A DNA stretch of 43,377 nt from an uncultured Aquimarina sp. (GCA_947496705.1 CANMDW010000033.1:1-43377); one strand, 5' to 3'. Positions 1-9,218 are shown, counted from the stretch's first letter. Numbers and translations: made by a program. The notes: a model not told the origin generated them from the sequence alone.

Positions 1-1
1 C

Positions 2-52
2 GTACTGGAAATTGATAGTGATGGGTATTTATATGGACTTACTAAGCGATAA
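2..52 (+). CDS. 3' end of an unidentified gene (cut by window edge)
   Basis: An open frame enters from the left edge and ends at a TAA at 50-52. Only 16 residues are visible (ending DGYLYGLTKR), too few to assign a family. It is followed by an imperfect hairpin (CTAGCC-AAGA-GGCTAG at 58-73) without a clear T tract. Nothing can be said about function. Confidence 0.35.
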   Translation, partial: VLEIDSDGYLYGLTKR

Positions 53-132
53 GGCCACTAGCCAAGAGGCTAGCGGTAGCGGTGACCTATACCTACCTGC
101 ACCTTGCCAATTGCCCTTCGTATTCGTTAAAC

Positions 133-258
133 CACAAAGTCGGGAAGGTGGATGAAGTTTTGGAATATCTTGAAACTCATTGGACATCAAAAGAAATACT
201 AACTTTAGAACAAAACATTGAAGATTTTAAGGCACAGGTTAATAGTAGGGAAGTGTAA
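133..258 (+). pseudogene. Possible ParE/RelE-type toxin remnant
   Basis: Frame 1 is open from 46 to the TAA at 256-258 but has no convincing ATG. The stretch VDEVLEYLETHW followed by TSKEILTLEQNIEDF resembles the N-terminal helices of ParE-family toxins of Bacteroidota, which usually run to 95-100 residues. Here the frame stops after about 40 such residues, so the catalytic C-terminal half is missing. The resemblance is by eye only; it could also be a chance open frame. Confidence 0.3.
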
Positions 259-271
259 AAAATCACAAAGT

Positions 272-1054
272 TCATTCCTTAAAAGTGGGGTACATTTTCA
301 TATAGGTAATAACATCATTATGTTGCGTTAATCTAAAAGAGTAATCAAAGAACTCTATATAACATCTTTTATTTATAGATTTATCAAACCCATACCAATG
401 TACCTTAAACAAGGTCGGAGAGGCAGTCCTGATCAGTTCGGCCTTAAGGTCTCCTTCTGTCCATATTTTTGGGTCAAGGGTCCCCGCCAGGTAAATAACG
501 CTATATTCTTTGTCTTCTTTAATGATGCCTACTATATATCGCGGAGAACTTTGATACAGGTATACTTCATATATCCCCTCTATTCCTTTTGTTTCTTTGT
601 CAAAACGCTGTTGTAATTTTTCTTTGGTCCAACCGGTATTGGGATGTGTCTTGATGCGTTGCTGTAATTGTATTTCCTTTTCGACTTTTTCATAATCATT
701 TGTTACTGAAAACTCAGCATCCTCAATGGTTTCCTCTACAAGCTGCCAGGATTCATCAAATGCCTTGATTGCCACAAAAACGACATTCTTTTTGGTAAAA
801 TCAATACGGATCTTCTTTGTTTTTTTATAAAATGCAGATTTCAGCTTCAGATCATATTTTTTATTTGCTTTCAGGTCTAGCCTGATCCAGTTATATTCCA
901 TTTCGCCCAACTTTTTATCTTCACTATAGATTGTTACTTCATTTTTGTTGAGGTTTCTGGTTCCTCCATCTTCATAAAAGTAGACATACTGCCCTGTTAT
1001 GGTTTCTAATATAAATAAAAAACAAAGTGTAATAAGACCTCTGATATTCATCAT
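272..1054 (-). CDS. Hypothetical secreted protein
   Basis: A 260-aa protein with a hydrophobic N-terminus (about residues 5-20, ending TITGQ), consistent with a Sec signal peptide. The rest is rich in Lys, Glu and Tyr with alternating beta-like segments and no Cys motif or catalytic motif I recognise. I cannot assign a family. Start: tandem ATGs at 1054 and 1051. A TAnnTTTG-type -7 element lies on the same strand at 1087-1080, about 26 nt upstream, which supports this start, though no good -33 element is seen. It is transcribed divergently from the histidine kinase gene. Confidence 0.75.
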   Translation of the reverse strand: MMNIRGLITLCFLFILETITGQYVYFYEDGGTRNLNKNEVTIYSEDKKLGEMEYNWIRLDLKANKKYDLKLKSAFYKKTKKIRIDFTKKNVVFVAIKAFDESWQLVEETIEDAEFSVTNDYEKVEKEIQLQQRIKTHPNTGWTKEKLQQRFDKETKGIEGIYEVYLYQSSPRYIVGIIKEDKEYSVIYLAGTLDPKIWTEGDLKAELIRTASPTLFKVHWYGFDKSINKRCYIEFFDYSFRLTQHNDVITYMKMYPTFKE

Positions 1055-1310
1055 CTGTGTGTTTTGTAATTAATGTATTCAAATGTAGCCAATGAGAAAC
1101 ATTTTGTTACCCCCTTATCCTAGCCAAATTAAAATCCCTGAAAACAGGGGGGTTTATATATATGATTCTTTTATAATTTTAAAAAATAAAAAAATATACT
1201 GATTTCTATGTAAAAAGAAGAGGTTTTTCTTATTTGGACTATTCAACTTTTAAGAAATCAATATCTTAGTCAGAGAATACTAATGATAAATCAATTATCA
1301 ACATAATGAT

Positions 1311-3392
1311 ATGCCAAATCTTTGCAAAAAATCATTATTCATTATCATAGTGATATGTGCTACCAGCGTATATGCTCAGCCAGATATAACTTCGCGCATA
1401 CAAATTGCCCGGGACTCTCTTACCAATAATCCCAATTACAGTTATGCTGTCTTATCAAAACTCTATAAGCAAAAACCATTGACACATAGTGACCGGGTTC
1501 ATATACAACTCAATCTGGCAAGATACTTTAATGTAACAGGGATTGCAGATTCGACGATATATTATGTCAATAAAGCATTACCATTTATTAAGACACAAAA
1601 GCAATTTGCCCGGGCATACCAGCTATTGGGTTCTGGTAATCGTGGTCTGGGTAAGAGGGAAGCGGCTTTCAAATGGCTTATGAAAAGTCTGAAAACAGCT
1701 GAAAAAATAAATAACAAAGAAATGCTTTGTTCTGCAAAATCAGAGCTTGGTATACTCTACGGTGTAAAAGGAGATTTGGATAAAGCACTGGTCTATTTAA
1801 AAGAGAGCCTTGAGGCAGCTCCTTCCAGCGAAGGCAGCTATAAGATCTATATGAATATTGGTAAGATATATCTATCCAAAGGAAACCTGAAACTGGCAGA
1901 GACCTATTTTGGCAAAGGTTTGGAAGATTTTTCTATACATAAAGATCCAAGCATAGTAACCATAGCATTGCTTAACCTGGGCAGGATTGCTTTTGAAAAA
2001 GATGAATATGAACAGGCTAAAAAATATTTTACCAAAGGTAGAGAAATCGCTGCTCAATATCATTTTAAGACCTATCGTCTGAATGCCATACGCAATCTTG
2101 GACTTGTACAGGACGCCCAGGGCGACCATCAGGCTGCTATATTGACTCTTAACCAGGCATTAATAGAAGCTAAAAGACTGTATGATCTCGATAATCAAAA
2201 AGATATTTATAAAGACCTTAGTTTTGTGCATGCCAAGGTAAGGGATTATAAAACTGCAAATGCCTATCAAAAAGAATACTACAAACTTCAGGATTCTCTT
2301 AATAAAGATCGATTTGCCAAAGAAATTAAGGAACTCGAGATTCAATATGAAACTGAAAAAAGAAAAAAGGAAGTCGAAGTCTTAAAAGTTACCTCAAAGA
2401 ATCAAAAGCTGGAATTAAAAAATCAACAAGATGAATACAAAGCATTAATTCTAGAAAAAGAATTAGAAAGTGAACAAGATAAGAATAGGATACTTTTATT
2501 AGAGAATGCTTCACAACGAGAGAAGAATAAAAACCTGGAATTAAGAGAAGAGCAAAACAAAAAAGAAAATGAAATAAAACGCCAAAAAGTGGTTAAGAGT
2601 TCGTTACTCATTGGTTCACTGGTGGTATTGATTCCTATCATCATATTATTAATCACCTATTATCAAAAGCTAAAAACCCAAATTGCACTTAATAAATCAC
2701 AGGAAGAAGTAAATGGTCAAAAAATAAGCAGCCTGATTAAAGATCAGGAACTAAAGTTAATCAAAACTTCTGTCGAAGTACAGGATGAAGAACGCCAGCG
2801 TATCGCCCAGGAACTACACGATAGTATTGGAGGCAACCTGGCCAGTATAAAAATGCAGCTGTCTGCCTTTAAGGAGCAAAGCACAAATTATACCCGGGTA
2901 GTCAAACAATTAGACGAAACCTATGACCAGGTTAGGGACATATCTCATACGCTGATCCCAAAAAAATTTCAGCAGAATGCTTTTACCACCTTAGTAAAAG
3001 AATATATCGAAAATATAAAAAACAGCAATGGTTTTGACATCTCTTTTCACCCACATCCCGAAGAGCACATTAACCTTATAGAAGAAACCATACTGGTTAC
3101 TATTTTTAAGGTTATACAAGAACTGCTAAATAATGCTTTAAAATACTCTAAAGCCAACCGTATAGAAATACATCTCAACAAACATCCTGATGACATAAAA
3201 CTATTATTTGAAGATGATGGGGTTGGTTTTGATGTTCACAAGACTACCAAAGGTATTGGACTTAGAAACATAAAAAACCGGTTAGACAGCCTATCGGGAT
3301 CCCTGGTGGTCGATTCATATCCTCAGCGAGGAACTATTATAGATATCGATATCCCATTATTTAATGACAAACCATCAAATGATGACCAGTAA
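1311..3392 (+). CDS. TPR-containing membrane sensor histidine kinase (NarL/ComP-like, HisKA_3)
   Basis: A 693-aa sensor kinase. Residues 1-22 form a signal peptide. Tetratricopeptide-like helical repeats follow to about residue 330, then a charged coiled coil, one membrane segment (about 428-452), and a cytoplasmic kinase. The H-box RIAQELHDSIGG carries the phosphoacceptor His at about 503. The N-box QELLNNALKYSKA lies near 603, and DDGVGFD with KGIGLRNIKNRL form the ATP lid. This is the HisKA_3/HATPase_c arrangement whose usual partner is a LuxR/NarL-type response regulator. No regulator gene is adjacent, so the kinase looks orphan here. The periplasmic TPR domain probably senses a protein or envelope signal (inference). 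Confidence 0.9.
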   Translation: MPNLCKKSLFIIIVICATSVYAQPDITSRIQIARDSLTNNPNYSYAVLSKLYKQKPLTHSDRVHIQLNLARYFNVTGIADSTIYYVNKALPFIKTQKQFARAYQLLGSGNRGLGKREAAFKWLMKSLKTAEKINNKEMLCSAKSELGILYGVKGDLDKALVYLKESLEAAPSSEGSYKIYMNIGKIYLSKGNLKLAETYFGKGLEDFSIHKDPSIVTIALLNLGRIAFEKDEYEQAKKYFTKGREIAAQYHFKTYRLNAIRNLGLVQDAQGDHQAAILTLNQALIEAKRLYDLDNQKDIYKDLSFVHAKVRDYKTANAYQKEYYKLQDSLNKDRFAKEIKELEIQYETEKRKKEVEVLKVTSKNQKLELKNQQDEYKALILEKELESEQDKNRILLLENASQREKNKNLELREEQNKKENEIKRQKVVKSSLLIGSLVVLIPIIILLITYYQKLKTQIALNKSQEEVNGQKISSLIKDQELKLIKTSVEVQDEERQRIAQELHDSIGGNLASIKMQLSAFKEQSTNYTRVVKQLDETYDQVRDISHTLIPKKFQQNAFTTLVKEYIENIKNSNGFDISFHPHPEEHINLIEETILVTIFKVIQELLNNALKYSKANRIEIHLNKHPDDIKLLFEDDGVGFDVHKTTKGIGLRNIKNRLDSLSGSLVVDSYPQRGTIIDIDIPLFNDKPSNDDQ

Positions 3393-3692
3393 TTTTATTA
3401 TTGCAACCCATTTCAAAATGTTTTTAGATCGATGATCGAATATTCGTATAAAGAAAAGACGAAATCAGCAGTTAACCCACCTGTCGGGCAGGAATGGCAG
3501 ATTCGTAAGTAAGCATGAAACTTTAAACCACTTCAACACAGAAAGTAGTAAAAACACTATCAAATTGGGGTCAATTGAATGATAGCACTTCAACTATTTT
3601 ATCTCAGAAAGTTAGCAACGTTATTTTCACTGAATTCAGGGTATTGCCATAAAGGATTACTCCTCATCTTTGTTAATGTGAGTTTCTATAAG
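3393..3692. other. Gene-free stretch, 300 nt
   Basis: No supported gene. It contains a short GC-rich dyad (CCTG-TCGGG-CAGG near 3480-3492) in otherwise AT-rich DNA, resembling the CCTGCC-type palindromes at 20044. The frame of the next gene is open from 3579, but that upstream part has no homology-like features, so I place the next start at 3693. Confidence 0.4.
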
Positions 3693-4139
3693 ATGAACTT
3701 AAATAGTAACATTATGATCTGGGGAATTTCTCTGATATTTTTAAGTGTATTCGCAGTACCCTCTCTGCTATTATACAAAAACCCTAACGCATCAGAACTG
3801 CTTGAAAAAGTAGAGCCCTATCAAGGATGGATAGGAATTTTTTTCTGTATCTGGGCATTAATAGGTATAGTAGTGATGATGGCATCTATGGATGTACTTA
3901 AAACAAATCCAATATGGTGGATCACCTGCCTTATTGGATGTAGTATACAAACACTCCTTGGTTTTATGCTAGGATATGGCCTTATCAATAAAATAATAAA
4001 ATCAGGAAATCCTGTTTCTATGAAAAAGCAAGATGAATTTCGTCAAAAAATCGCTCCAAAACAAGGAAAACTAGGGATTATTGGAATCATCGTCGGGATT
4101 TGGTTGGTTATAGCAGATCTGCTATTAAACGCTTCTTAA
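3693..4139 (+). CDS. Small integral membrane protein, unknown function
   Basis: A 148-aa protein with four likely membrane segments: residues 8-25, about 48-66, about 75-97 and about 128-145. Its basic stretch (MKKQDEFRQKIAPKQ) lies between the third and fourth segments. I do not recognise a family. The frame is open further upstream to an ATG at 3579, but the ATG at 3693 (MNLNSNIMIWG) places the first hydrophobic segment right at the N-terminus, as expected. It precedes a secreted SIMPL-like protein by 44 nt in the same direction, so the two may be co-transcribed. Confidence 0.7.
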   Translation: MNLNSNIMIWGISLIFLSVFAVPSLLLYKNPNASELLEKVEPYQGWIGIFFCIWALIGIVVMMASMDVLKTNPIWWITCLIGCSIQTLLGFMLGYGLINKIIKSGNPVSMKKQDEFRQKIAPKQGKLGIIGIIVGIWLVIADLLLNAS

Positions 4140-4183
4140 GTAATGCTTTCAACAAATACCAGGAAATTTCTTAACTTATTAAA

Positions 4184-4798
4184 ATGAAAAGTAAAAATAA
4201 AAAAATGAGAACGATACTACTACTTCTTTTCTGTATATCGGTACTTTTGACTTATGGTCAAAACGTTGAGATGCATAAAAATGTTATCAGTGTATATGGC
4301 AATACTACATTTACAAGAACCATATCGGGCTACAAAGCCAGAATTGTAATACACTCTAATGAACATATCAAAAATAAAGATATCACTTCCCGAATGAGTT
4401 ATTATCTTACAACACTCCAGGAAAAAGGAATCGACACTTCAAAATTCAATGAAAAGAAATTAGAATTTTCATCTTCGAGTTATCACGATAAGGGCACTAT
4501 CCTTGAGTTTACTACAACTTCTGCCGAAGAGATCAAAAAGTTATTAAACATACAGTTTGATGGTATTATCCCTGTTTTTAAGTCCTACAAAATGGATATT
4601 GATGATAAAACCTATGATGAGATTTTTCAGAAAGGTATAGAAGATGCCGAACGCAAAGCTAAAAAAATGGCAAAACGAGTTGAAAAAAAGATCGGAATCA
4701 TCCTATCTATTAGAGAAAGCCCATTGCCCAAATCACTTTGGACATCAGAAATTCATGAAGAAAACTTTAGTGTTCAGGTGGTATTTGAGATGTTATGA
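4184..4798 (+). CDS. Secreted SIMPL/DUF541-like protein
   Basis: A 204-aa protein with a basic n-region and a hydrophobic core (residues 9-23) ending TYGQ, a Sec signal peptide. The C-terminal half matches the SIMPL (DUF541) pattern. It has a helix rich in Ala and Lys (GIEDAERKAKKMAKRVEKKI) followed by a hydrophobic strand and RESPLP. The protein closes with a beta strand (NFSVQVVFEML), as in this family. SIMPL proteins are periplasmic or surface proteins of poorly known function. It ends three bases before a long inverted repeat that may terminate transcription. Confidence 0.65.
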   Translation: MKSKNKKMRTILLLLFCISVLLTYGQNVEMHKNVISVYGNTTFTRTISGYKARIVIHSNEHIKNKDITSRMSYYLTTLQEKGIDTSKFNEKKLEFSSSSYHDKGTILEFTTTSAEEIKKLLNIQFDGIIPVFKSYKMDIDDKTYDEIFQKGIEDAERKAKKMAKRVEKKIGIILSIRESPLPKSLWTSEIHEENFSVQVVFEML

Positions 4799-4800
4799 TA

Positions 4801-4871
4801 AGAGCATGTTTAAAAAGAATATGAACTGAAAATGAATAGTTTTCGGGAAGTAGGGTTTTTAAACATACTCT
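4801..4871. repeat. Long inverted repeat between convergent genes (terminator or miniature element)
   Basis: AGAGCATGTTTAAAAA at 4801-4816 pairs with TTTTTAAACATACTCT at 4856-4871 (15 of 16 positions). Inside is a second stem, CTGAAAA at 4826-4832 with TTTTCGG at 4840-4846. It lies directly after the SIMPL-like gene and downstream of convergent purM. A bidirectional terminator is the simplest reading. No flanking target duplication is seen. Confidence 0.55.
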
Positions 4872-4919
4872 AAAAAAACAGAAAGCTGTTAAACCCACAT
4901 TACACAATAGAAAACAGGC

Positions 4920-6098
4920 TTAATATACATATTCTCCAAACTCACTGCGAATCGTTAGTTTCTTCTGCTCAGAAACTTCTACTCGACCAACGATCTGTGC
5001 TTTTACATTAACACTTTCGGAAATTGAAATAACCTCATCTGCAATTTCGGGAGAAACATACAATTCCATACGGTGCCCCATATTAAATACCTGGTACATC
5101 TCTTTCCAGTCTGTACCAGAGTTTTCCTGAATCAATTTGAATAAAGGAGGAACATCAAATAAAGTATCTTTTACAATATGCAACTTATCTATAAAATGTA
5201 AGATCTTGGTCTGTGCACCGCCACTGCAATGTACCATCCCATGAATCGTTTTGTTATCAAACTTCGATAAGATCTTTTTGATAATTGGTGCATATGTCCT
5301 CGTGGGAGACAATACCAGTTTACCGGCATCAATTGGTGAATCTTTTACGGTATCGGTTAGATTTGTTTTTCCAGAATACACCAGGTCTGATGGAAGCGAA
5401 GGATCAAAACTTTCTGGGTATTTCTCTGCCAGTTTTTTATTAAAAACATCGTGACGTGCAGAAGTCAGCCCATTACTCCCCATGCCTCCATTATAAGCCG
5501 TTTCATAGCTTGCCTGTCCAAAAGAAGCAAGTCCGACGATCACATCTCCGGCCTGTATGTTTGCATTATCGATAACGTCTTTACGCTTCATACGAGCAGT
5601 AACCGTAGAATCTACAATGATCGTTCGCACCAGGTCTCCCACATCTGCCGTTTCACCTCCTGTAGCATGAATATGTACTCCAAAGCTTTTAAGCTCTTCC
5701 AATAATTCTTCTGTGCCATTGATAATAGCAGAGATCACCTCTCCCGGAATCAGGTTTTTATTTCTTCCTATAGTAGATGACAACATAATATTATCGGTAG
5801 CACCCACACACAGTAAATCGTCGATGTTCATGATCAATGCATCCTGTGCAATGCCTTTCCAGACCGAAATATCTCCGGTTTCTTTCCAATACATATATGC
5901 CAAAGAAGATTTAGTACCCGCTCCATCTGCATGCATAATCAGACAATACTCCTCATCACCAGTAAGATAATCGGGGACTATTTTACAAAACGCTTTCGGA
6001 AAAAGTCCTTTGTCTATATTCTTTATCGCACTATGTACATCTTCTTTTGATGCCGAAACCCCACGTTGTGCATAGCGTTTACTAACTTCTTGACTCAT
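4920..6098 (-). CDS. purM: Phosphoribosylformylglycinamidine cyclo-ligase (AIR synthase)
   Basis: A 392-aa cytoplasmic enzyme of de novo purine synthesis. It converts formylglycinamidine ribonucleotide to aminoimidazole ribonucleotide using ATP. The AIRS fold shows the N-terminal segment RYAQRGVSASKEDVHSAI, the metal/ATP loop HADGAGTKSSLAY, and NIDDLLCVGA, then HATGGETADVGD. The C-terminal domain carries MVHCSGGAQTK and VFNMGHRMELYV. It is about 45 residues longer than the E. coli enzyme, which is normal for the Bacteroidota form. Its ATG at 6098 lies 19 nt downstream of a -7 element (TATCTTTG on the minus strand, 6125-6118). A 7-bp tandem repeat lies just upstream of that element. Confidence 0.96.
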   Translation of the reverse strand: MSQEVSKRYAQRGVSASKEDVHSAIKNIDKGLFPKAFCKIVPDYLTGDEEYCLIMHADGAGTKSSLAYMYWKETGDISVWKGIAQDALIMNIDDLLCVGATDNIMLSSTIGRNKNLIPGEVISAIINGTEELLEELKSFGVHIHATGGETADVGDLVRTIIVDSTVTARMKRKDVIDNANIQAGDVIVGLASFGQASYETAYNGGMGSNGLTSARHDVFNKKLAEKYPESFDPSLPSDLVYSGKTNLTDTVKDSPIDAGKLVLSPTRTYAPIIKKILSKFDNKTIHGMVHCSGGAQTKILHFIDKLHIVKDTLFDVPPLFKLIQENSGTDWKEMYQVFNMGHRMELYVSPEIADEVISISESVNVKAQIVGRVEVSEQKKLTIRSEFGEYVY

Positions 6099-6117
6099 GA
6101 TAACGGAAATTAAAGCG

Positions 6118-6160
6118 CAAAGATAGTCGAAATTCAGAATTCAGAATTCAGAATTCTCAA
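6118..6160 (-). promoter_or_regulatory. purM promoter with a 7-bp tandem repeat in the spacer
   Basis: On the minus strand TATCTTTG (6125-6118) fits the Bacteroidota -7 consensus TAnnTTTG. The next upstream TTG is at 6160-6158, 32 nt away, too far for a normal promoter (17-20 nt). The gap is largely filled by 3.7 copies of AATTCAG (6131-6156). Removing two units would bring the spacing to 18 nt. The -7 match is seen directly; the effect of the repeat on expression is inference. Confidence 0.45.
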
Positions 6161-6165
6161 TTATC

Positions 6166-7656
6166 TTATTCCCAATCGGGCATGGTTGCATTTTCTATCA
6201 AAGTAACTCTTGCATCCAGATCACCAATAGGTACTGTCTGAATGTTTTTTACCGAAATACCATCATTAGAGGTGTTTACAAAAATAACACTAGCTTCATT
6301 GGGTGAAAAGCGAGCATCTAGATCATTGGTGCCTACAGGTTTATCTGTTGATAATGGAGTACTCACCATAGTCCCGAAATTATAAATAAACACCCGGGAA
6401 TCCAATTGACGGTAATTGGCAGGATTCTCTGATCCAGACATATCCTGGCTGTAAAGTAACCGAGACCCATCTACAGACAGGTTGATACTGCCTGCGGCCC
6501 CATTCACTCCGGTCAATACAACATCCTGCACTGCTCCAAGTTCATCAATGGTAAAAATCTGTACCGAATATCCGTCCAGATCATTTGTTTTTATGGCAAT
6601 AATGCCGGTACTTTCGTTTTTATCGACCTCGGTAATAAGATCCCCGGTAGTTTGGTATATCAAATCCAGGCCACTTCCATCTGCATTGACAGCATATAAT
6701 TTATCCTGATTAGGAAACAATAGTTTTGCTCCATTATCATCCCAGGAAAAATCGATTTCCCCGAGGTTAAATCCCGAAACTCCAACCGCAGTCGTTACTT
6801 GTTTTACCTGTGAGCCATCTTCATTCATGGTAAACAAATGCGTTTGCGAACCCGCAGACTGTAAAAAGGCAATCTTACCCGTAGTTGCATTCCTTCTTGG
6901 TCTAAAACTGTTTTTTGCAGCAGCTGTAAGTGGTATTTCTGTTCCCCCGCTTTCATCTGCAGAATAAATAACACTATTGCCATCGACTAATCTGGTAAAA
7001 ATAATCCTGTTATTCGGGGGATTTTGTGTTTTAAATACGAAAGTAGTACTATTCACGGGGTCATTGATATCATCGCTGACGCTTACCTGCCAGAAGTATT
7101 TTATGCCATAGGAAAGTCCCGAAATGGTATATGTGGTATCTGTGATATTTTCAAAGACCTCTACATCGGCATTTTTATCATTTCTTAAACGTACCACATA
7201 GGTGAGATCATCTTTATCGGGATCACTGGCGCTCCAAACTAAATTAACTTCCAAAGGGATATCAACAGTATTATCTGCCGGAGTGATCAATGTTGCTGCA
7301 CCAGGCGGACGGTTACTTGCGGTTTTAATATCCATTTCAAAAACGATTTCCAACTCGCTATTGGCAATTACCGTAATCCCTTCAAAAACGGCTAATAAAT
7401 CTTCGCGCTGTGCAGAGAGCGAATACTCACCAGAAGGTATATTATCGATACGGTAAAAACCATCTGCATCTGTAAAAACGGTACTCGACGCCGGGTTTGT
7501 GGATATTTTTACATTTTCTAAAGGTTCATTGGTCCCTACTTTAACTATTCTTCCTTTTACAGCACCCAAACCTTCCAGGTCTATTGTATCTTCACTGCAG
7601 GAAACTACAACTGCAAAAACTACAATACTTGCTATTTTAATGATAAATTTTTTCAC
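6166..7656 (-). CDS. Lipoprotein with carboxypeptidase-regulatory, FnIII-like and PD40 beta-propeller regions (last curli-operon gene)
   Basis: A 496-aa protein with a lipobox (VVVSC, Cys about 20). Residues about 32-110 form a carboxypeptidase-regulatory-like beta sandwich (GRIVKVGTNEPLENVKISTN). Residues about 118-212 resemble fibronectin type III (LVWSASDPDKDDLTY, YFWQVSVSDD). The remainder is a TolB/PD40-like propeller with repeated blades (MNEDGSQVKQVT, AVNADGSGLDLIY). It lies 86 nt downstream of csgG on the same strand, so it is probably part of the curli operon. Its place there suggests a cell-surface role around curli export or adhesion, but nothing in the sequence proves it. It has no known counterpart in the E. 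coli csg operons. Confidence 0.8.
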   Translation of the reverse strand: MKKFIIKIASIVVFAVVVSCSEDTIDLEGLGAVKGRIVKVGTNEPLENVKISTNPASSTVFTDADGFYRIDNIPSGEYSLSAQREDLLAVFEGITVIANSELEIVFEMDIKTASNRPPGAATLITPADNTVDIPLEVNLVWSASDPDKDDLTYVVRLRNDKNADVEVFENITDTTYTISGLSYGIKYFWQVSVSDDINDPVNSTTFVFKTQNPPNNRIIFTRLVDGNSVIYSADESGGTEIPLTAAAKNSFRPRRNATTGKIAFLQSAGSQTHLFTMNEDGSQVKQVTTAVGVSGFNLGEIDFSWDDNGAKLLFPNQDKLYAVNADGSGLDLIYQTTGDLITEVDKNESTGIIAIKTNDLDGYSVQIFTIDELGAVQDVVLTGVNGAAGSINLSVDGSRLLYSQDMSGSENPANYRQLDSRVFIYNFGTMVSTPLSTDKPVGTNDLDARFSPNEASVIFVNTSNDGISVKNIQTVPIGDLDARVTLIENATMPDWE

Positions 7657-7742
7657 TGTATTTTAAATTTAGTTGCCATGCCCGGCACAGAATCAATTTG
7701 ATGACATCTCGCAAAGAGATGATCTCATTAATTGGAGTCATT

Positions 7743-9218
7743 TTATTCTTTTGGGGGTATCCCCTCTTTTCTCACTTTTCTATTTCTTTTTTTTAAACTT
7801 TGCAGTTTCTTGTTTTCCTTTTGTTTTTCTAGCCTGGATTTCTTGCTCATTTTCATTGGATTACCAAAATACCAGTTAAATCCTAAAGAAAAATCAAAAT
7901 ATTGATCATCTCGTTTTCCCTGAACGATCGTATCTAATTCATCACCTAGCACAAGGTTATGAGTGGCGTTTATTGAAATTCCGATCTTATCGGAAACGAG
8001 GTATTCGACGCCCCCACCATACTGAAACTTGAATGATGTGTTATCAAAATCATCATCGTTTACGAGACCTATTCCTCCAAAAAAGAAGGGGGATACTTTT
8101 TCAAATGGCAATAAATTCAATGCTGTATTAAGATCTACAGCATTAAATCCGCTGGAAAATGCATTTTGATTCGTAAGTTCAAATTTATGGATGCTGGCAT
8201 TGACATTAAGGTATGGATTAACATACCGCCTGGCTCCTATTCTGGCAGAATAGGTGAGTTCGGGATTATTAAAATCCCCGCTAATCAAAGCAGTACCTCC
8301 TTTTATAAAAATGGATGTTTTGCCACGTCTTTCCTTAAAATACCGATCATACAAAGCGGTGTTTTGTGCTTCATCTTTTTCGGCATTATACTCCCCAATT
8401 AATTTATTTACGGTTTCAGGTTTGGCATTAACGGCCCATAGCTTATCTTCTATTCCTTCTATAATCAAAGATTCTACTGCTTTTTCTATAGCTTCAGACA
8501 CTGCTAATTGTGCCGGTTCGTTTTTAGTGAATCCTGTTTCTGCTTCAAGCAACCTTCTGAATCTTACATACCTGAAAAAGTTTGCATCCAGGGCCTGCGA
8601 TAAAATAGTCTTAGAAACATATACCGTTTTTAAGATCTTACCACTGGATGTTGAAACAGCACGCAGGTAAATTGTAATTCTGTCTTGCCTGTATTGCGTT
8701 GAAGCGCCCACGCCAAAATACCTGGCTCCTAATCCTCCGGTAATAATATTTGAATCATACGAAACAATACCTCCTTCGAGAATAATCCCGGCATATAATA
8801 GCGGGGGCAGTTGAGGCTCATTTGGGTTTGTGCTTTTTCTATATTCTTTTCTGGTAGAACGTATAATATTACGTTCGTTAAGTAAATTGCTTAGATTCTC
8901 CCGCTCGATAGGTACAAACCATTTGGAATCTTCGAGTGCTTTGATCAGAATTGTTGTTGCTCCCTGGGTTACTGCTGTGCTAAAGGTATTTCCACTCTCG
9001 GTAGGTTTATATTGACCCGTTTGATCTCTAAATTTATATACCCCCACCACGACAGGCTCTACCGGTGATGGAAAATCTCTTAATGTTTTTGTAACTTCGG
9101 TATCCTCACCAATTCTGGCAGTTTCGATAGTAATAGGCTGATTAAAGTAGGTACCGCACCCTGATAATAAAAGTACGCAAGAAATTACTGCGATTACTCT
9201 ATAAAACGTATCGTACAT
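7743..9218 (-). CDS. csgG: CsgG curli secretion channel with C-terminal beta-barrel domain and basic tail
   Basis: A 491-aa lipoprotein (lipobox LLSGC near residue 21). Residues to about 270 match CsgG, the outer-membrane pore of curli (type VIII) secretion: YKFRDQTGQYKP, STAVTQGATTILIKALEDS, IERENLSNLLNERNIIR, GGLGARYFGVGASTQYRQD and SKTILSQALDANFFRYV. E. coli CsgG ends at 277 aa. This protein continues with about 160 residues of alternating beta strands (ARIGARRYVNPYLNVNASI, FFFGGIGLVN, FQYGGGVEYLVSDKIGISI, DFSLGFNWYFG), like an OmpA/porin-type eight-stranded barrel. It ends in a Lys/Arg-rich tail of about 38 residues. It is 6 nt from csgF in the same operon. Confidence 0.93.
   Translation of the reverse strand: MYDTFYRVIAVISCVLLLSGCGTYFNQPITIETARIGEDTEVTKTLRDFPSPVEPVVVGVYKFRDQTGQYKPTESGNTFSTAVTQGATTILIKALEDSKWFVPIERENLSNLLNERNIIRSTRKEYRKSTNPNEPQLPPLLYAGIILEGGIVSYDSNIITGGLGARYFGVGASTQYRQDRITIYLRAVSTSSGKILKTVYVSKTILSQALDANFFRYVRFRRLLEAETGFTKNEPAQLAVSEAIEKAVESLIIEGIEDKLWAVNAKPETVNKLIGEYNAEKDEAQNTALYDRYFKERRGKTSIFIKGGTALISGDFNNPELTYSARIGARRYVNPYLNVNASIHKFELTNQNAFSSGFNAVDLNTALNLLPFEKVSPFFFGGIGLVNDDDFDNTSFKFQYGGGVEYLVSDKIGISINATHNLVLGDELDTIVQGKRDDQYFDFSLGFNWYFGNPMKMSKKSRLEKQKENKKLQSLKKRNRKVRKEGIPPKE

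Noticed and set aside
8254..8670. 138-codon plus-strand frame antisense to csgG
   Set aside because: The opposite strand encodes a clear CsgG; this is a shadow frame.
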